This document shows, one piece after another, positions 26,352 to 34,239 of a stretch of DNA of 64,000 bases; the stretch's first letter is position 1; every line of letters starts with the position of its first letter. Both the position numbers and the translations under genes were made by a program. The notes below the pieces were generated by a model, which did not search any database, had not been told where the DNA came from, and saw nothing but the letters and a program-made list of their open reading frames with translations. Source of the DNA: an uncultured Prevotella sp. (lineage in GTDB: Bacteria > Bacteroidota > Bacteroidia > Bacteroidales > Bacteroidaceae). The DNA is taken from the NCBI GenBank assembly GCA_937907705.1, contig CALCVP010000031.1:124001-188000 (forward strand). Direction: 5' to 3'.

Positions 26352-27377
26352 TCACCGGCGACCTCCGCCAAACTTGCTTTCGCTTACAGTGCCCACCTTG
26401 CTGCCGTTGCCTGTTCCCAAGCCACTCTCAGAAGCCTTTTGCACATTGACATTGGTGGTCTTGACGGTAGTGTTGACAGGCTTGTTGCTGCGAGCGGGCA
26501 GGGTGGTAATATTGCTCTTGTTCTCCATGCTGCTGTTTCCGCCACGGTTGAAGCCGCGAGCGGGCAGGGTGGTAATATTGCTCTTGTTCTCCATGCTGCT
26601 GTTTCCGCCACGGTTGAAGCCGCGGGCGGGCAGGGTGGTAATATTACTCTTGTTCTCCGTGCTGCCGTTTCCGCCACGGTCAAAGCCGCGGGCGGGCAGG
26701 GTATTGGAGCCGGAAGGCTGATAGCCATGGTTGCCTGTGCCCGTAAAACCATTGCCTGTGCCACGGTTAAAGCCATTGCCTGATGGCTGACGACGTGTTA
26801 CAGTAGGCGTAGAGAGCTTGAAGCCCGATGGAGAAGTAACAGTGGAAGTGCCAAACTGACGGCGTGCAGGGGGTGGGGTGGTGCCGTGATACGCAGGTGC
26901 CTGCGATGCTGTGCTGAAATAGTTGCGGCCACGATACCAGCTGCTTCCGTTGTTGCTGCTCCAACTGTGGGCACCACGGTAACTGTCGTACACCGTGGGA
27001 TTGTCGCAATAGAACTGCTTGCGGTCTGTATAGTGTGTGTATATGCTGTACTCAAAGCCTTTGTCCCAATACACGGGACGGTAGAAATAGCTGATAGTGC
27101 AATAGTCGTTGTACTGCCCTGAGGTGAGCACATAGCTGAGGTCTATGTTGCGGCGCGTCCAGCTGATGCCCGTAATGTCGGCAGCACTGCCCAACGACAG
27201 CAGGTAATCAAGATTTATCTCGTAAGCGGCATCATACTGGTCGCCGGTGAGGCGCAGCTCATAAGCCATCTTGTCTGTCAGGAACAGAGCCTGACGCTTA
27301 GCCTTGGAGTAAGACATGGCGTTGGCTGAAACTGCTATGGTAAGCAGCGAAACGAGGGTTATGATAGTCTTTTTCAT
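26352..27377 (-). CDS. Secreted low-complexity protein with 22-residue tandem repeats, unknown function
   Basis: No family recognised beyond a Prevotella-type secreted protein. The 341 residues begin with a signal peptide (MKKTIITLVSLLTIAVSANA). Residues about 25-130 form a globular Tyr/Asp-rich part (KAKRQALFLTDKMAYELRLTGDQYDAAYEINLDYL, split here by two helices), similar in style to DUF3300/OmpA-neighbour proteins that count heptads, but I cannot name it. After about 150 the chain is Gly/Asn/Ser/Arg-rich and contains three tandem copies of a 22-residue unit (RGFNRGGNSSMENKSNITTLPA type) and part of a fourth. No sorting-type C-terminus is seen. Monocistronic, with its own promoter. Confidence 0.7.
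   Translation of the reverse strand: MKKTIITLVSLLTIAVSANAMSYSKAKRQALFLTDKMAYELRLTGDQYDAAYEINLDYLLSLGSAADITGISWTRRNIDLSYVLTSGQYNDYCTISYFYRPVYWDKGFEYSIYTHYTDRKQFYCDNPTVYDSYRGAHSWSSNNGSSWYRGRNYFSTASQAPAYHGTTPPPARRQFGTSTVTSPSGFKLSTPTVTRRQPSGNGFNRGTGNGFTGTGNHGYQPSGSNTLPARGFDRGGNGSTENKSNITTLPARGFNRGGNSSMENKSNITTLPARGFNRGGNSSMENKSNITTLPARSNKPVNTTVKTTNVNVQKASESGLGTGNGSKVGTVSESKFGGGRR
26489..26703 (-). repeat. 66-bp tandem repeat inside the secreted protein gene
   Basis: The marker CGGGCA recurs at 26495, 26561, 26627 and 26693, an exact 66-bp step. The two copies nearest the gene's 3' end are almost identical; the copy nearest the 5' end has diverged. Each copy encodes 22 residues in frame. Confidence 0.9.
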
Positions 27378-27481
27378 TGTGTCATACGTTTAAGAGTTCT
27401 ACATGTTTCCGACCAATGCCTGTGGCCGCAGGGTAGGGTAGTGCCCCAAGGGCTACGGCCTGTCAGGTAGTATTGATATTG

Positions 27482-27512
27482 CAAAGATAATGGTTTACCC
27501 ACAGTTCACCAA
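27482..27512 (-). promoter_or_regulatory. Promoter of the repeat-bearing secreted protein gene
   Basis: On the minus strand TTG (27510-27512), 20 nt, then TATCTTTG (27482-27489). Leader of about 100 nt. The 304-bp divergent gap also holds TACTTTTG at 27641-27648 for the LOG-family gene. Confidence 0.7.
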
Positions 27513-27640
27513 CAGAAAATCTCTACTTCTTGCAGGGGAAAACCCTATTTTTGAACAGGAAATCCATCAATTGGGTTATATGAACCATCTCCAAGGGCTA
27601 AAAAATGCCCTAAAAAGGCTGTTAATACGCATGAATGTCG

Positions 27641-27648
27641 TACTTTTG
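27641..27648 (+). promoter_or_regulatory. -7 element of the LOG-family gene
   Basis: TACTTTTG matches TAnnTTTG exactly; transcription would start near 27654, about 28 nt before the ATG. No good TTG partner is visible at the expected distance. Confidence 0.5.
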
Positions 27649-27681
27649 CGACTACTTGGAAAATCTAAATAAAAAAGAAAT

Positions 27682-28218
27682 ATGAATATAGCTGTATTTT
27701 GTTCGGCCAACTCCAACATCGATGCTCTCTATTTTGAGCGCACCCGCGAGTTAGGTCAGTGGATGGCAGAAGAGCGCCATCAGTTAGTGGTAGGCGGTGC
27801 CAATCTTGGCCTGATGGAGTGTATAGCCGAAGCTGTACACACCCATGGCGGCATGGCAGTGGGCGTGGTACCCACCATTTTGGAGAAAGGGGGCAAGGTG
27901 TCTGACTATATCGACGTGAAGATACTGTGCGACAACCTGAGCGACCGCAAAGACATCATAATCCAGCGCAGCGATATAGCGATAGCGCTGCCGGGCGGTG
28001 TGGGCACACTCGACGAGATATTCTGCGTTGTGGCAGCCGCTACCATTGGCTATCACCACAAGAAGATAATACTCTATAATATCAACGGCTTCTGGAACAA
28101 GCTCATTGAGATGATGGATGACCTGCAACAGCGGGGCATGATACGGGGCAACTGGCAGCAGCAAATGAAGGTGGCAGCATCGCTGGACGACATCAAAAGC
28201 ATCATTGCCGGGGAATAA
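27682..28218 (+). CDS. LOG-family protein (TIGR00730), cytokinin riboside 5'-monophosphate phosphoribohydrolase-like
   Basis: Rossmann-fold protein that in characterised members cleaves nucleoside 5'-monophosphates (N6-modified AMP) to base and ribose phosphate. The 178 residues hold GGANLGLMECIAEA near 37-50 and the hallmark ALPGGVGTLDEIF near 103-115 (PGGxGTxxE). Bacterial substrate is generally uncertain. Lies in front of the HU-like gene on the same strand with a 331-bp gap that contains a separate promoter, so it is probably transcribed alone. Confidence 0.88.
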   Translation: MNIAVFCSANSNIDALYFERTRELGQWMAEERHQLVVGGANLGLMECIAEAVHTHGGMAVGVVPTILEKGGKVSDYIDVKILCDNLSDRKDIIIQRSDIAIALPGGVGTLDEIFCVVAAATIGYHHKKIILYNINGFWNKLIEMMDDLQQRGMIRGNWQQQMKVAASLDDIKSIIAGE

Positions 28219-28316
28219 ACACAACACGACTGTTTACAAACCGTACAACCACTTGACTGACAGTAACTTGCAAGAGCACGCCTTAAATAGAACAACAAAC
28301 AGAACCCTGAAGTACT

Positions 28317-28346
28317 TGGACAGCGCAAAGATTTGATATACCTTTG
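28317..28346 (+). promoter_or_regulatory. Promoter of the HU-like gene
   Basis: TTG (28317-28319), 19 nt, TACCTTTG (28339-28346). Leader of about 200 nt before the ATG at 28550, long enough for post-transcriptional control; no known riboswitch recognised. Confidence 0.7.
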
Positions 28347-28549
28347 CAACGTCAAGACAAAACAACACCTGACCACCACACCGCAAGGCGGCAATAGACT
28401 TACAGGCGCACACCGGTCTACGCATGGAAACTCATTTGACGCCACACGGCGGAGGACAGGCATGGAAGCTTCCGCACACACAACAACACAACACAACGTG
28501 GGCCCTGACCCACCATCATTAACCATTAATAACAAGAAAGGATAATATC

Positions 28550-28990
28550 ATGACACTGTATTACAAGAAACTTCAGGACAAAAGAAAAGAATCTTCTACC
28601 AAAGGCATGTGGTATGGACGTGCTGTACACATAGAAACGGTAGACATCAACGACCTGGCTGACGAGATGGAGCAAAACTGTACGGTAAAGCGTGCCGACA
28701 TACTGGCAGTAGTGAGCGAACTGGTTATCACCATGAAACGACATCTGCAGGCTTCACACAGCGTGAAGATAGACCGCTTGGGCACCTTCAAGTTGGGTAT
28801 CAACACCACACCTGCAGAATCAGTGGAAAAGTTTACCACTTCCGAAAACGTGAAAAACATACACGTGCTCTTCCAACCGGAGACCAAAATAGGCAAAAAC
28901 AACACACGCAGCCGTGCACTCATCAACGGTTGCAAAGTGGCAGAACTGCCCAAAAGCACCACTGCCGGCAGCAACGCTCCACAGCAATAA
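28550..28990 (+). CDS. HU-like DNA-binding protein (HU_rel, TIGR01201 type)
   Basis: Nucleoid-associated protein of the enlarged HU-related group common in Bacteroidales. The 146 residues begin with a divergent strand region (YYKKLQDKRKESSTKGMWYGRAV), then the HU helices (DLADEMEQNCTVKRADILAVVSELVITM) and the beta-arm region with VKIDRLGTFKLGI near 76-88. A lysine-bearing, Ser/Ala-rich tail follows. Binds DNA without strong sequence preference in related proteins; target here unknown. Upstream of two micro-ORFs, an arrangement typical of these HU genes. Confidence 0.88.
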   Translation: MTLYYKKLQDKRKESSTKGMWYGRAVHIETVDINDLADEMEQNCTVKRADILAVVSELVITMKRHLQASHSVKIDRLGTFKLGINTTPAESVEKFTTSENVKNIHVLFQPETKIGKNNTRSRALINGCKVAELPKSTTAGSNAPQQ

Positions 28991-29003
28991 ACCGCAACAC
29001 ACA

Positions 29004-29035
29004 CCTTGCCTGCTTGCACAAAAGGGCAGGCAAGG
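29004..29035 (+). terminator. Hairpin between the HU-like gene and micro-ORFs
   Basis: Perfect 10-bp stem CCTTGCCTGC / GCAGGCAAGG with a 12-nt loop and no T-run. May be a partial terminator or an RNA-processing/stability element, since the micro-ORF follows 53 bp later. Confidence 0.5.
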
Positions 29036-29087
29036 GTTAACAACCTGTCTTATGAACCTTTTTAACAACCATAAAAAACACAAACAC

Positions 29088-29207
29088 ATGAGTAAACAAA
29101 GCAACAATGTCAACATCACCCTCATTCTGAAGATAGTAATAGCCGTGGCCACCGCCATATTGGGGGCTTTCGGAGCTGCCACCGGTACAGGAGGGAGTAA
29201 TGACTAA
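29088..29207 (+). CDS. 'Smalltalk' family micro-protein
   Basis: 39 residues: a short polar N-terminus (MSKQSNNVN), one hydrophobic segment (ITLILKIVIAVATAILGAFGA) and a Gly/Asn tail. Sequence, size and position behind an HU-like gene match the small membrane-associated family called smalltalk proteins in Bacteroidales genomes; function unknown. An upstream in-frame ATG at 29052 would add 12 residues (MNLFNNHKKHKH), but the family start fits 29088. Confidence 0.75.
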   Translation: MSKQSNNVNITLILKIVIAVATAILGAFGAATGTGGSND

Positions 29208-29307
29208 CCACCGGCAATGGCAAGAAGACGTGCTGTTCATAGTAAAGCTCATCACGCTGATTACTACCCTGATAGTAATTATCAGCTGCACTATCCTGAG
29301 CTACTGA
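29200..29307 (+). CDS. 35-residue hydrophobic micro-ORF overlapping the smalltalk gene
   Basis: Starts with an ATG 8 bp inside the end of the smalltalk gene in another frame and encodes MTNHRQWQEDVLF followed by one hydrophobic segment (about 12-34) containing a single Cys, ending at TGA 29305-29307. The overlap suggests translational coupling. No family recognised; a terminator follows 47 bp later. Could be chance, but the clean membrane segment and position support a real gene. Confidence 0.5.
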   Translation: MTNHRQWQEDVLFIVKLITLITTLIVIISCTILSY

Positions 29308-29353
29308 CGCACATTCTCTGTATCATGGCACCGCAAAAAAATGCTTGAAGCAC

Positions 29354-29403
29354 AAAGGCTGAAGTATATTCTCATACAAGAAAGAATATGTCTCCAGCCT
29401 TTT
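29354..29403 (+). terminator. Terminator after the HU/smalltalk unit
   Basis: Stem of about 19 bp with small imperfections (AAAGGCTGAAGTATATTCT against AGAATATGTCTCCAGCCTTT), followed by T-rich sequence. Confidence 0.75.
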
Positions 29404-29815
29404 CTCCGTCTTGCAACACACTGATTTACAGTAAATTGCCATATATATACAATTTTTCGCAGCACTATTGTCAGGATTTTTGATATATTATAACTATCTT
29501 TGCGAAAACAAAAGAACAAAAGCTTGTCGAGTCCAGACAAACGGATTCTTGTGCAAGCATATCCTGCACAAGACAAGTTTAATTTTCAGTTTAGTTTCAT
29601 CTGTCGTGAGACAGTATTTAAGTTTTAATAGTTTAGATATCATAAGTCTATGGACAAGACTGGTATTTTTCTGAGATTGATAAGTTTACAGAAGTGAAAA
29701 CGGACTTTTGTTTATACCTGAAAGACAATTCTATTGTAGAATACAAAATAGCTGTTCTACCTCTTATTATAAGATTTTTACCACACGTTATAGGCAAAGT
29801 ATTGGATTTTTACGC
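29404..29815. other. AT-rich gene-free stretch before leuS
   Basis: No supported gene. Contains TATCTTTG at about 29494 on the plus strand (a possible -7 element) and a 60-codon open stretch (about 29646-29826) with no usable start codon that reads ...DKFTEVKTDFCLYLKDNS..., perhaps a decayed gene fragment. Composition is clearly more AT-rich than the neighbouring genes. Confidence 0.4.
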
Positions 29816-29968
29816 TATCTTTGCATAAGATAAGCTGCACCTCAGCAATTGAAAGTAAACTTTATTGCGTTCGGTTTGCATTATCTTTGCATAAGATAAG
29901 CTGCACCTCAGCAATTGAAAGTAAACTTTATTGCGTTCGGTTTGCATTATCTTTGCATAAGATAAGCT
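29816..29968 (+). repeat. 66-bp tandem repeat carrying three copies of a promoter-like palindrome
   Basis: TATCTTTGCATAAGATAAGC occurs at 29816, 29882 and 29948, exactly 66 bp apart; the two full units are identical apart from the bases just before the first. Each copy has TATCTTTG (a perfect -7 element) inside the dyad TTATCTT-TGCAT-AAGATAA. Ends 45 bp before the leuS ATG, so leuS probably has three stacked promoters. The repeat length is a multiple of three, which is why an artificial open frame runs through it. Confidence 0.85.
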
Positions 29969-30012
29969 TTTATCTTGGCTTGTATCACAAGAAAGAAAAC
30001 AATAAAAACGAT

Positions 30013-32868
30013 ATGGAATATAATTTTAGGGAAATAGAAAAGAAATGGCAACATCAGTGGGTTGTTGACAAAACTTACAAGGTAACAGAAAACAAAGACA
30101 AGCAAAAGTACTATGTACTCAACATGTTCCCCTACCCGTCAGGCGCAGGCTTGCACGTAGGACACCCTTTAGGCTACATAGCATCAGACATCTATGCACG
30201 CTACAAGCGCCTGAACGGCTTCAATGTGCTCAACCCCATGGGCTACGATGCCTATGGACTGCCCGCTGAACAGTATGCTATCCAGACAGGACAGCACCCC
30301 GCTATCACAACGGAAACCAACATCAACCACTATCGTGAGCAGCTTGACAAGATTGGCTTCTCGTTTGATTGGGACAGAGAGGTGCGCACTTGCGACCCTA
30401 AATACTACCATTGGACACAATGGGCCTTCCAAAAGATGTTTGACTCTTTCTACTGCAACGCATGCCAAAAGGCACTGCCTATCAGCCAACTCATTGCTCA
30501 CTTTGAGAAAAAAGGCACGGAAGGCACGGAGCAGGTGGCGAAAACAGAAGAGCTGAACTTTACAGCCGAAGAGTGGAAAGCCATGACCGAGAAGCAGCAA
30601 CAGCAGGTGCTGATGAACTACCGCATAGCTTATATGGGCGAAACCATGGTCAACTGGTGTGCCGGACTGGGCACCGTGCTTGCCAACGATGAGGTGGTAG
30701 ACGGTGTAAGTGTGCGCGGTGGCTACCCCGTAGTGCAGAAAAAGATGATGCAATGGTGCCTACGCGTCAGCGCATACGCCCAAAGGCTGCTCGACGGGCT
30801 GGACACTATCGACTGGACTGACTCGCTAAAGGAAACCCAGAAGAACTGGATTGGCCGCTCTGAAGGCACGGAAGTGCAGTTTAAAGTGGCTGGCACAGAC
30901 ACCGAATTTACTATTTTCACTACCCGTGCAGACACCATGTTTGGCGTAACATTCATGGTATTGGCACCAGAAAGCGAGCTTGTGGCACAGGTAACAACCA
31001 AAGAGCAGAAGGCTGCCGTGGCCGACTATCTGGCCTATGTAAAGAAGCGTACCGAGCGAGAGCGCATCTCCGACCGCAAGGTTACAGGCGTATTCTCAGG
31101 CTCTTACGCTGTAAACCCCTTTACAGGCGACAATGTGCCTATATGGATTAGCGAGTATGTGCTGGCTGGATACGGCACAGGCGCTATCATGGCAGTACCA
31201 GCCCACGACTCAAGAGACTATGCCTTTGCCAAGCATTTCAACCTGCCTATCATTCCATTGGTAGAGGGTTGCGATGTAAGCGAAGAGAGTTTCGATGCGA
31301 AAGAGGGCATTGTCTGCAACTCACCGCGCAAGGACGTAAAGCCTTACTGCGACCTTTCGCTCAACGGACTGACCATCAAAGAGGCTATCGCCGCTACAAA
31401 AAAATATGTGGAAGAGCACCATTTGGGCAGAGTAAAGGTAAACTATCGTCTGCGCGATGCCATCTTCTCACGCCAGCGCTACTGGGGAGAGCCTTTCCCT
31501 GTGTACTACAAAGACGGCATGCCTTACATGATACCGGAAGACAAACTGCCGTTGGAATTGCCTGAAGTAGATCAATACAAACCTACCGAAACAGGCGAAC
31601 CGCCATTGGGACACGCCAAGAAGTGGGCATGGAACACTGCTACCAACGAGGTGGTAGACAAGGACTTGATAGACAACAATACCGTGTTCCCGCTTGAACT
31701 CAACACTATGCCTGGCTTTGCAGGTTCTTCTGCCTACTATCTTCGATACATGGACCCACACGACGACAAGGCTCTTGTGGCCAAAGACATTGACGAATAC
31801 TGGCAGAATGTTGACCTCTATGTAGGAGGTACCGAACATGCTACCGGACACTTGATATACTCTCGCTTCTGGAACAAGTTCCTCTTTGACTATGGTTACT
31901 CTTGCAAGGAAGAGCCATTCCAGAAACTGGTGAACCAAGGAATGATACAAGGACGCTCCAATTTCGTATATCGTGTCAACAAAGAAGGGGCTGATCATCC
32001 TACATTCGTGTCGCTCGGACTGAAAGACAACTATCCTGATGTTACCCCAATCCATGTGGATGTAAACATTGTTCATGGCGATGTGCTTGACACTGAAGCT
32101 TTTAAAGCATGGCGACCAGAGTACAACAACGCTGAATTTATACTCGAAGACGGCAAGTATGTATGTGGATGGGCCATTGAAAAGATGTCTAAATCCATGT
32201 TCAATGTGGTCAACCCAGATATGATTGTCGAGAAATACGGCGCCGACACACTACGCCTTTACGAGATGTTCTTGGGCCCTGTGGAGCAAAGCAAGCCTTG
32301 GGACACCAACGGAATAGACGGCTGCCACCGCTTCCTGAAGAAGTTCTGGGCACTGTTTTACAGCCGCGACGGCCAGTTCTTGCCTAACGATGAGGACCCT
32401 ACTGCAGAACAGCTCAAGAGCGTTCACAAGCTTATCAAGAAGGTAAGTCAGGATATTGAGCACTTCAGTTACAACACCAGCATCTCCGCTTTCATGATTT
32501 GCGTAAGCGAGTTGGTACAACTCAAGTGCCACAACAAGGAACTGTTGGGCAACGTAGTAGTGCTGTTGGCACCTTTTGCACCCCATATCGCCGAAGAATT
32601 GTGGCACGCCTTGGGCCACACCACAACCGTTTGCGATGCCCAGTGGCCTGTATGCAACGAACAATACCTGGTGGAAAGCAGCATGCAGCTGACCATCTCG
32701 TTCAACGGCAAGGCACGTTTCCAGATGTCATTCCCTGTGGATGCCACCAAAGAAGCCATCCAAGAGGCTGTACTCGGTGCAGAAAAGAGCCAAAAATATC
32801 TGGAGGGCAAGCAGGTGATAAAAGTCATCATAGTACCTAAGAAGATTGTAAATATCGTAATAAAGTAA
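30013..32868 (+). CDS. leuS: Leucyl-tRNA synthetase
   Basis: Charges tRNA-Leu. The ATG at 30013 (MEYNFREIEKKWQ) gives 951 residues and matches the family start; an in-frame extension to 29821 runs through the 66-bp repeats and is rejected. HIGH-type motif HVGHP near residue 47, CP1 editing domain (about 230-430, with TFTTRADTMFGVTF-like segment IFTTRADTMFGVTF), KMSKS in EKMSKSMFN near 725, and a C-terminal anticodon-binding domain ending in KVIIVPKKIVNIVIK. An insert around 155-200 is seen in Bacteroidetes LeuRS. Expression probably depends on the repeated promoters just upstream. Confidence 0.97.
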   Translation: MEYNFREIEKKWQHQWVVDKTYKVTENKDKQKYYVLNMFPYPSGAGLHVGHPLGYIASDIYARYKRLNGFNVLNPMGYDAYGLPAEQYAIQTGQHPAITTETNINHYREQLDKIGFSFDWDREVRTCDPKYYHWTQWAFQKMFDSFYCNACQKALPISQLIAHFEKKGTEGTEQVAKTEELNFTAEEWKAMTEKQQQQVLMNYRIAYMGETMVNWCAGLGTVLANDEVVDGVSVRGGYPVVQKKMMQWCLRVSAYAQRLLDGLDTIDWTDSLKETQKNWIGRSEGTEVQFKVAGTDTEFTIFTTRADTMFGVTFMVLAPESELVAQVTTKEQKAAVADYLAYVKKRTERERISDRKVTGVFSGSYAVNPFTGDNVPIWISEYVLAGYGTGAIMAVPAHDSRDYAFAKHFNLPIIPLVEGCDVSEESFDAKEGIVCNSPRKDVKPYCDLSLNGLTIKEAIAATKKYVEEHHLGRVKVNYRLRDAIFSRQRYWGEPFPVYYKDGMPYMIPEDKLPLELPEVDQYKPTETGEPPLGHAKKWAWNTATNEVVDKDLIDNNTVFPLELNTMPGFAGSSAYYLRYMDPHDDKALVAKDIDEYWQNVDLYVGGTEHATGHLIYSRFWNKFLFDYGYSCKEEPFQKLVNQGMIQGRSNFVYRVNKEGADHPTFVSLGLKDNYPDVTPIHVDVNIVHGDVLDTEAFKAWRPEYNNAEFILEDGKYVCGWAIEKMSKSMFNVVNPDMIVEKYGADTLRLYEMFLGPVEQSKPWDTNGIDGCHRFLKKFWALFYSRDGQFLPNDEDPTAEQLKSVHKLIKKVSQDIEHFSYNTSISAFMICVSELVQLKCHNKELLGNVVVLLAPFAPHIAEELWHALGHTTTVCDAQWPVCNEQYLVESSMQLTISFNGKARFQMSFPVDATKEAIQEAVLGAEKSQKYLEGKQVIKVIIVPKKIVNIVIK

Positions 32869-32887
32869 TTCACTAAACTCTTGACAA

Positions 32888-32951
32888 ATGGCGGGTTAAC
32901 AAGAAAATAGGTCCTTGCAGCAAGCAAATCTGTTCTTGATTACCCCGCCAT
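32888..32951 (+). terminator. Hairpin after leuS
   Basis: ATGGCGGGTTAACAAGAA pairs imperfectly with TTCTTGATTACCCCGCCAT across a 28-nt loop. Weak T content; likely but not certain terminator. Confidence 0.5.
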
Positions 32952-33087
32952 GTTGCTTTTATAGTTCCACCACTGTCCATAACTGCTGGAGCCGACGGCA
33001 GGCACAATCCTGTTAAAAAGGTTGCTTTACAGCTCCGAAAGGATACGACAAGCCTTTCCAATCACTTTATTTTAACACCTTATTTGT

Positions 33088-34065
33088 ATGAACAAGCAAG
33101 CTATACTGCGTGAATTTAAAGACTATTTCAACATCACCCTCGGACTGATGCTTTACACCTTTGCCTTCACGGTGTTTCTATTGCCCTACCAGATTGTTAC
33201 CGGTGGCATCACGGGTATCGGCGCCATCATCTTCTATGCCACCCGTTTTCCGGTGCAATACACCTTCTTTATCATCAATGCCGTGCTGATTATAGCCGCA
33301 CTGAAAATACTGGGCTGGCGATTTCTTACCAAGACCATCTATGCCACCTTCATGCTCTCGTTTATGCTGGAAGTGGCGCAAGACCTTATGACGATGCCTA
33401 ACGGCACCTTCTATAAGCTGTTGGGCGACGGCAACGACTTCATGTCATTAGTCATTGGCTGTGCACTCACGGGCACGGCATTAGCTATCGTGTTCTTGAA
33501 CAATGGCTCTACGGGAGGCACCGACATCGTGGCAGCTGCCGTCAACAAGTATCACAACATCTCATTGGGCAAGGTGCTCATTATGGTCGACCTGTGCATT
33601 ATCAGCAGCAGCTTGTTTATAGACTCCTTCGGAACCTTTGATTTGCGCTGCAAAAAGGTGGTGTTCGGCCTCTGTACCATGTTTATAGAGTGCTCCATGC
33701 TCGACTTTGTGATGAACTGGCAGCGCCAATCGGTGCAGTTCATGATATTTTCCAAGAAGTATCAAGAGATAGCCAACGCCATAGCTACCAACACCGACCA
33801 CACCATTACCATACTGGACGGCCACGGATGGTACACGGGCAAAGAGATGAAAGTGCTCTGCTTGCTGGCCCGCAAGCGCGAGAGTGTACTTATCTTCCGC
33901 CTCATCAAGAGCCTCGACCCCAACGCCTTTGTAAGTCAGAGCAGCGTTATCGGCGTCTATGGCGAAGGTTTTGACGCTATCAAAGTAAAGGTAAAAAAGA
34001 GCGTAGAGACCAAATACAATGCCAACCATACGCCCAATGAGCCAGACCGGCAGTTGCCGGGATAA
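33088..34065 (+). CDS. YitT family membrane protein
   Basis: Integral membrane protein of unknown function, widespread in Firmicutes and Bacteroidetes. The 325 residues show about five or six hydrophobic segments in the first 210 (e.g. LGLMLYTFAFTVFLLPYQIVTGG, FIINAVLIIAALKILG) with the family signature GGxTGIG and NNGSTGGTDIVAA near 138-150. The C-terminal cytoplasmic part is a DUF2179 domain (TITILDGHGWYTGKEMKVLCLLARKRE, split motif near 245-275). Somewhat longer than usual because of a polar tail. Followed by a 22-bp repeat region and rdgB on the same strand. Confidence 0.88.
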   Translation: MNKQAILREFKDYFNITLGLMLYTFAFTVFLLPYQIVTGGITGIGAIIFYATRFPVQYTFFIINAVLIIAALKILGWRFLTKTIYATFMLSFMLEVAQDLMTMPNGTFYKLLGDGNDFMSLVIGCALTGTALAIVFLNNGSTGGTDIVAAAVNKYHNISLGKVLIMVDLCIISSSLFIDSFGTFDLRCKKVVFGLCTMFIECSMLDFVMNWQRQSVQFMIFSKKYQEIANAIATNTDHTITILDGHGWYTGKEMKVLCLLARKRESVLIFRLIKSLDPNAFVSQSSVIGVYGEGFDAIKVKVKKSVETKYNANHTPNEPDRQLPG

Positions 34066-34100
34066 TGCCGCCAGATGTAAAGCGCAGTGCACTTACTGTG

Positions 34101-34210
34101 CTGTGTGAGCATGTATGATGCCTTACATGACCACTTTTACAATACTGCATCAATGCGTTTGCTATGCTGCATCAATGCGTTTATTGCACTGTATCAGCAC
34201 GTTAGCACAC
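34101..34210. repeat. Degenerate 22-bp repeat array F (about 5 units)
   Basis: CTGCATCAATGCGTTT occurs at 34145 and 34167, with diverged copies at about 34101, 34123 and 34189, all 22 bp apart. Period, intergenic location and the CAATGC core recall the dyad arrays elsewhere in the window, but the match to their consensus is weaker. Lies between yitT and rdgB. Confidence 0.55.
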
Positions 34211-34228
34211 TTATCACAATTTGTCAAC
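34211..34228 (+). other. DnaA-box-like pair (shortened copy)
   Basis: TTATCACAATTTGTCAAC resembles the 19-mers at 17358 and 46599 with one base missing. Sits 11 bp before the rdgB start. Confidence 0.3.
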
Positions 34229-34239
34229 AACCCGAAACA

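Noticed and set aside
26254..26783. Plus-strand open frames with Leu/Ala/Gly-rich repeats
   Set aside because: Antisense reflections of the 66-bp repeat in the minus-strand secreted-protein gene, which has the signal peptide and promoter.
27490..27672. 60-codon open frame before the LOG-family gene
   Set aside because: Overlaps both divergent promoters (TATCTTTG on minus, TACTTTTG on plus) and has no recognisable family.
29523..29534. tRNA-like TTCGAGTCC-type arm before leuS
   Set aside because: CTTGTCGAGTCC resembles part of a T-arm, but no acceptor stem, anticodon arm or CCA end can be folded around it.
29821..30012. 64-residue N-terminal extension of leuS
   Set aside because: It exists only because the 66-bp repeat is a multiple of three; it would place the promoter elements inside the gene, and the family start is at 30013.
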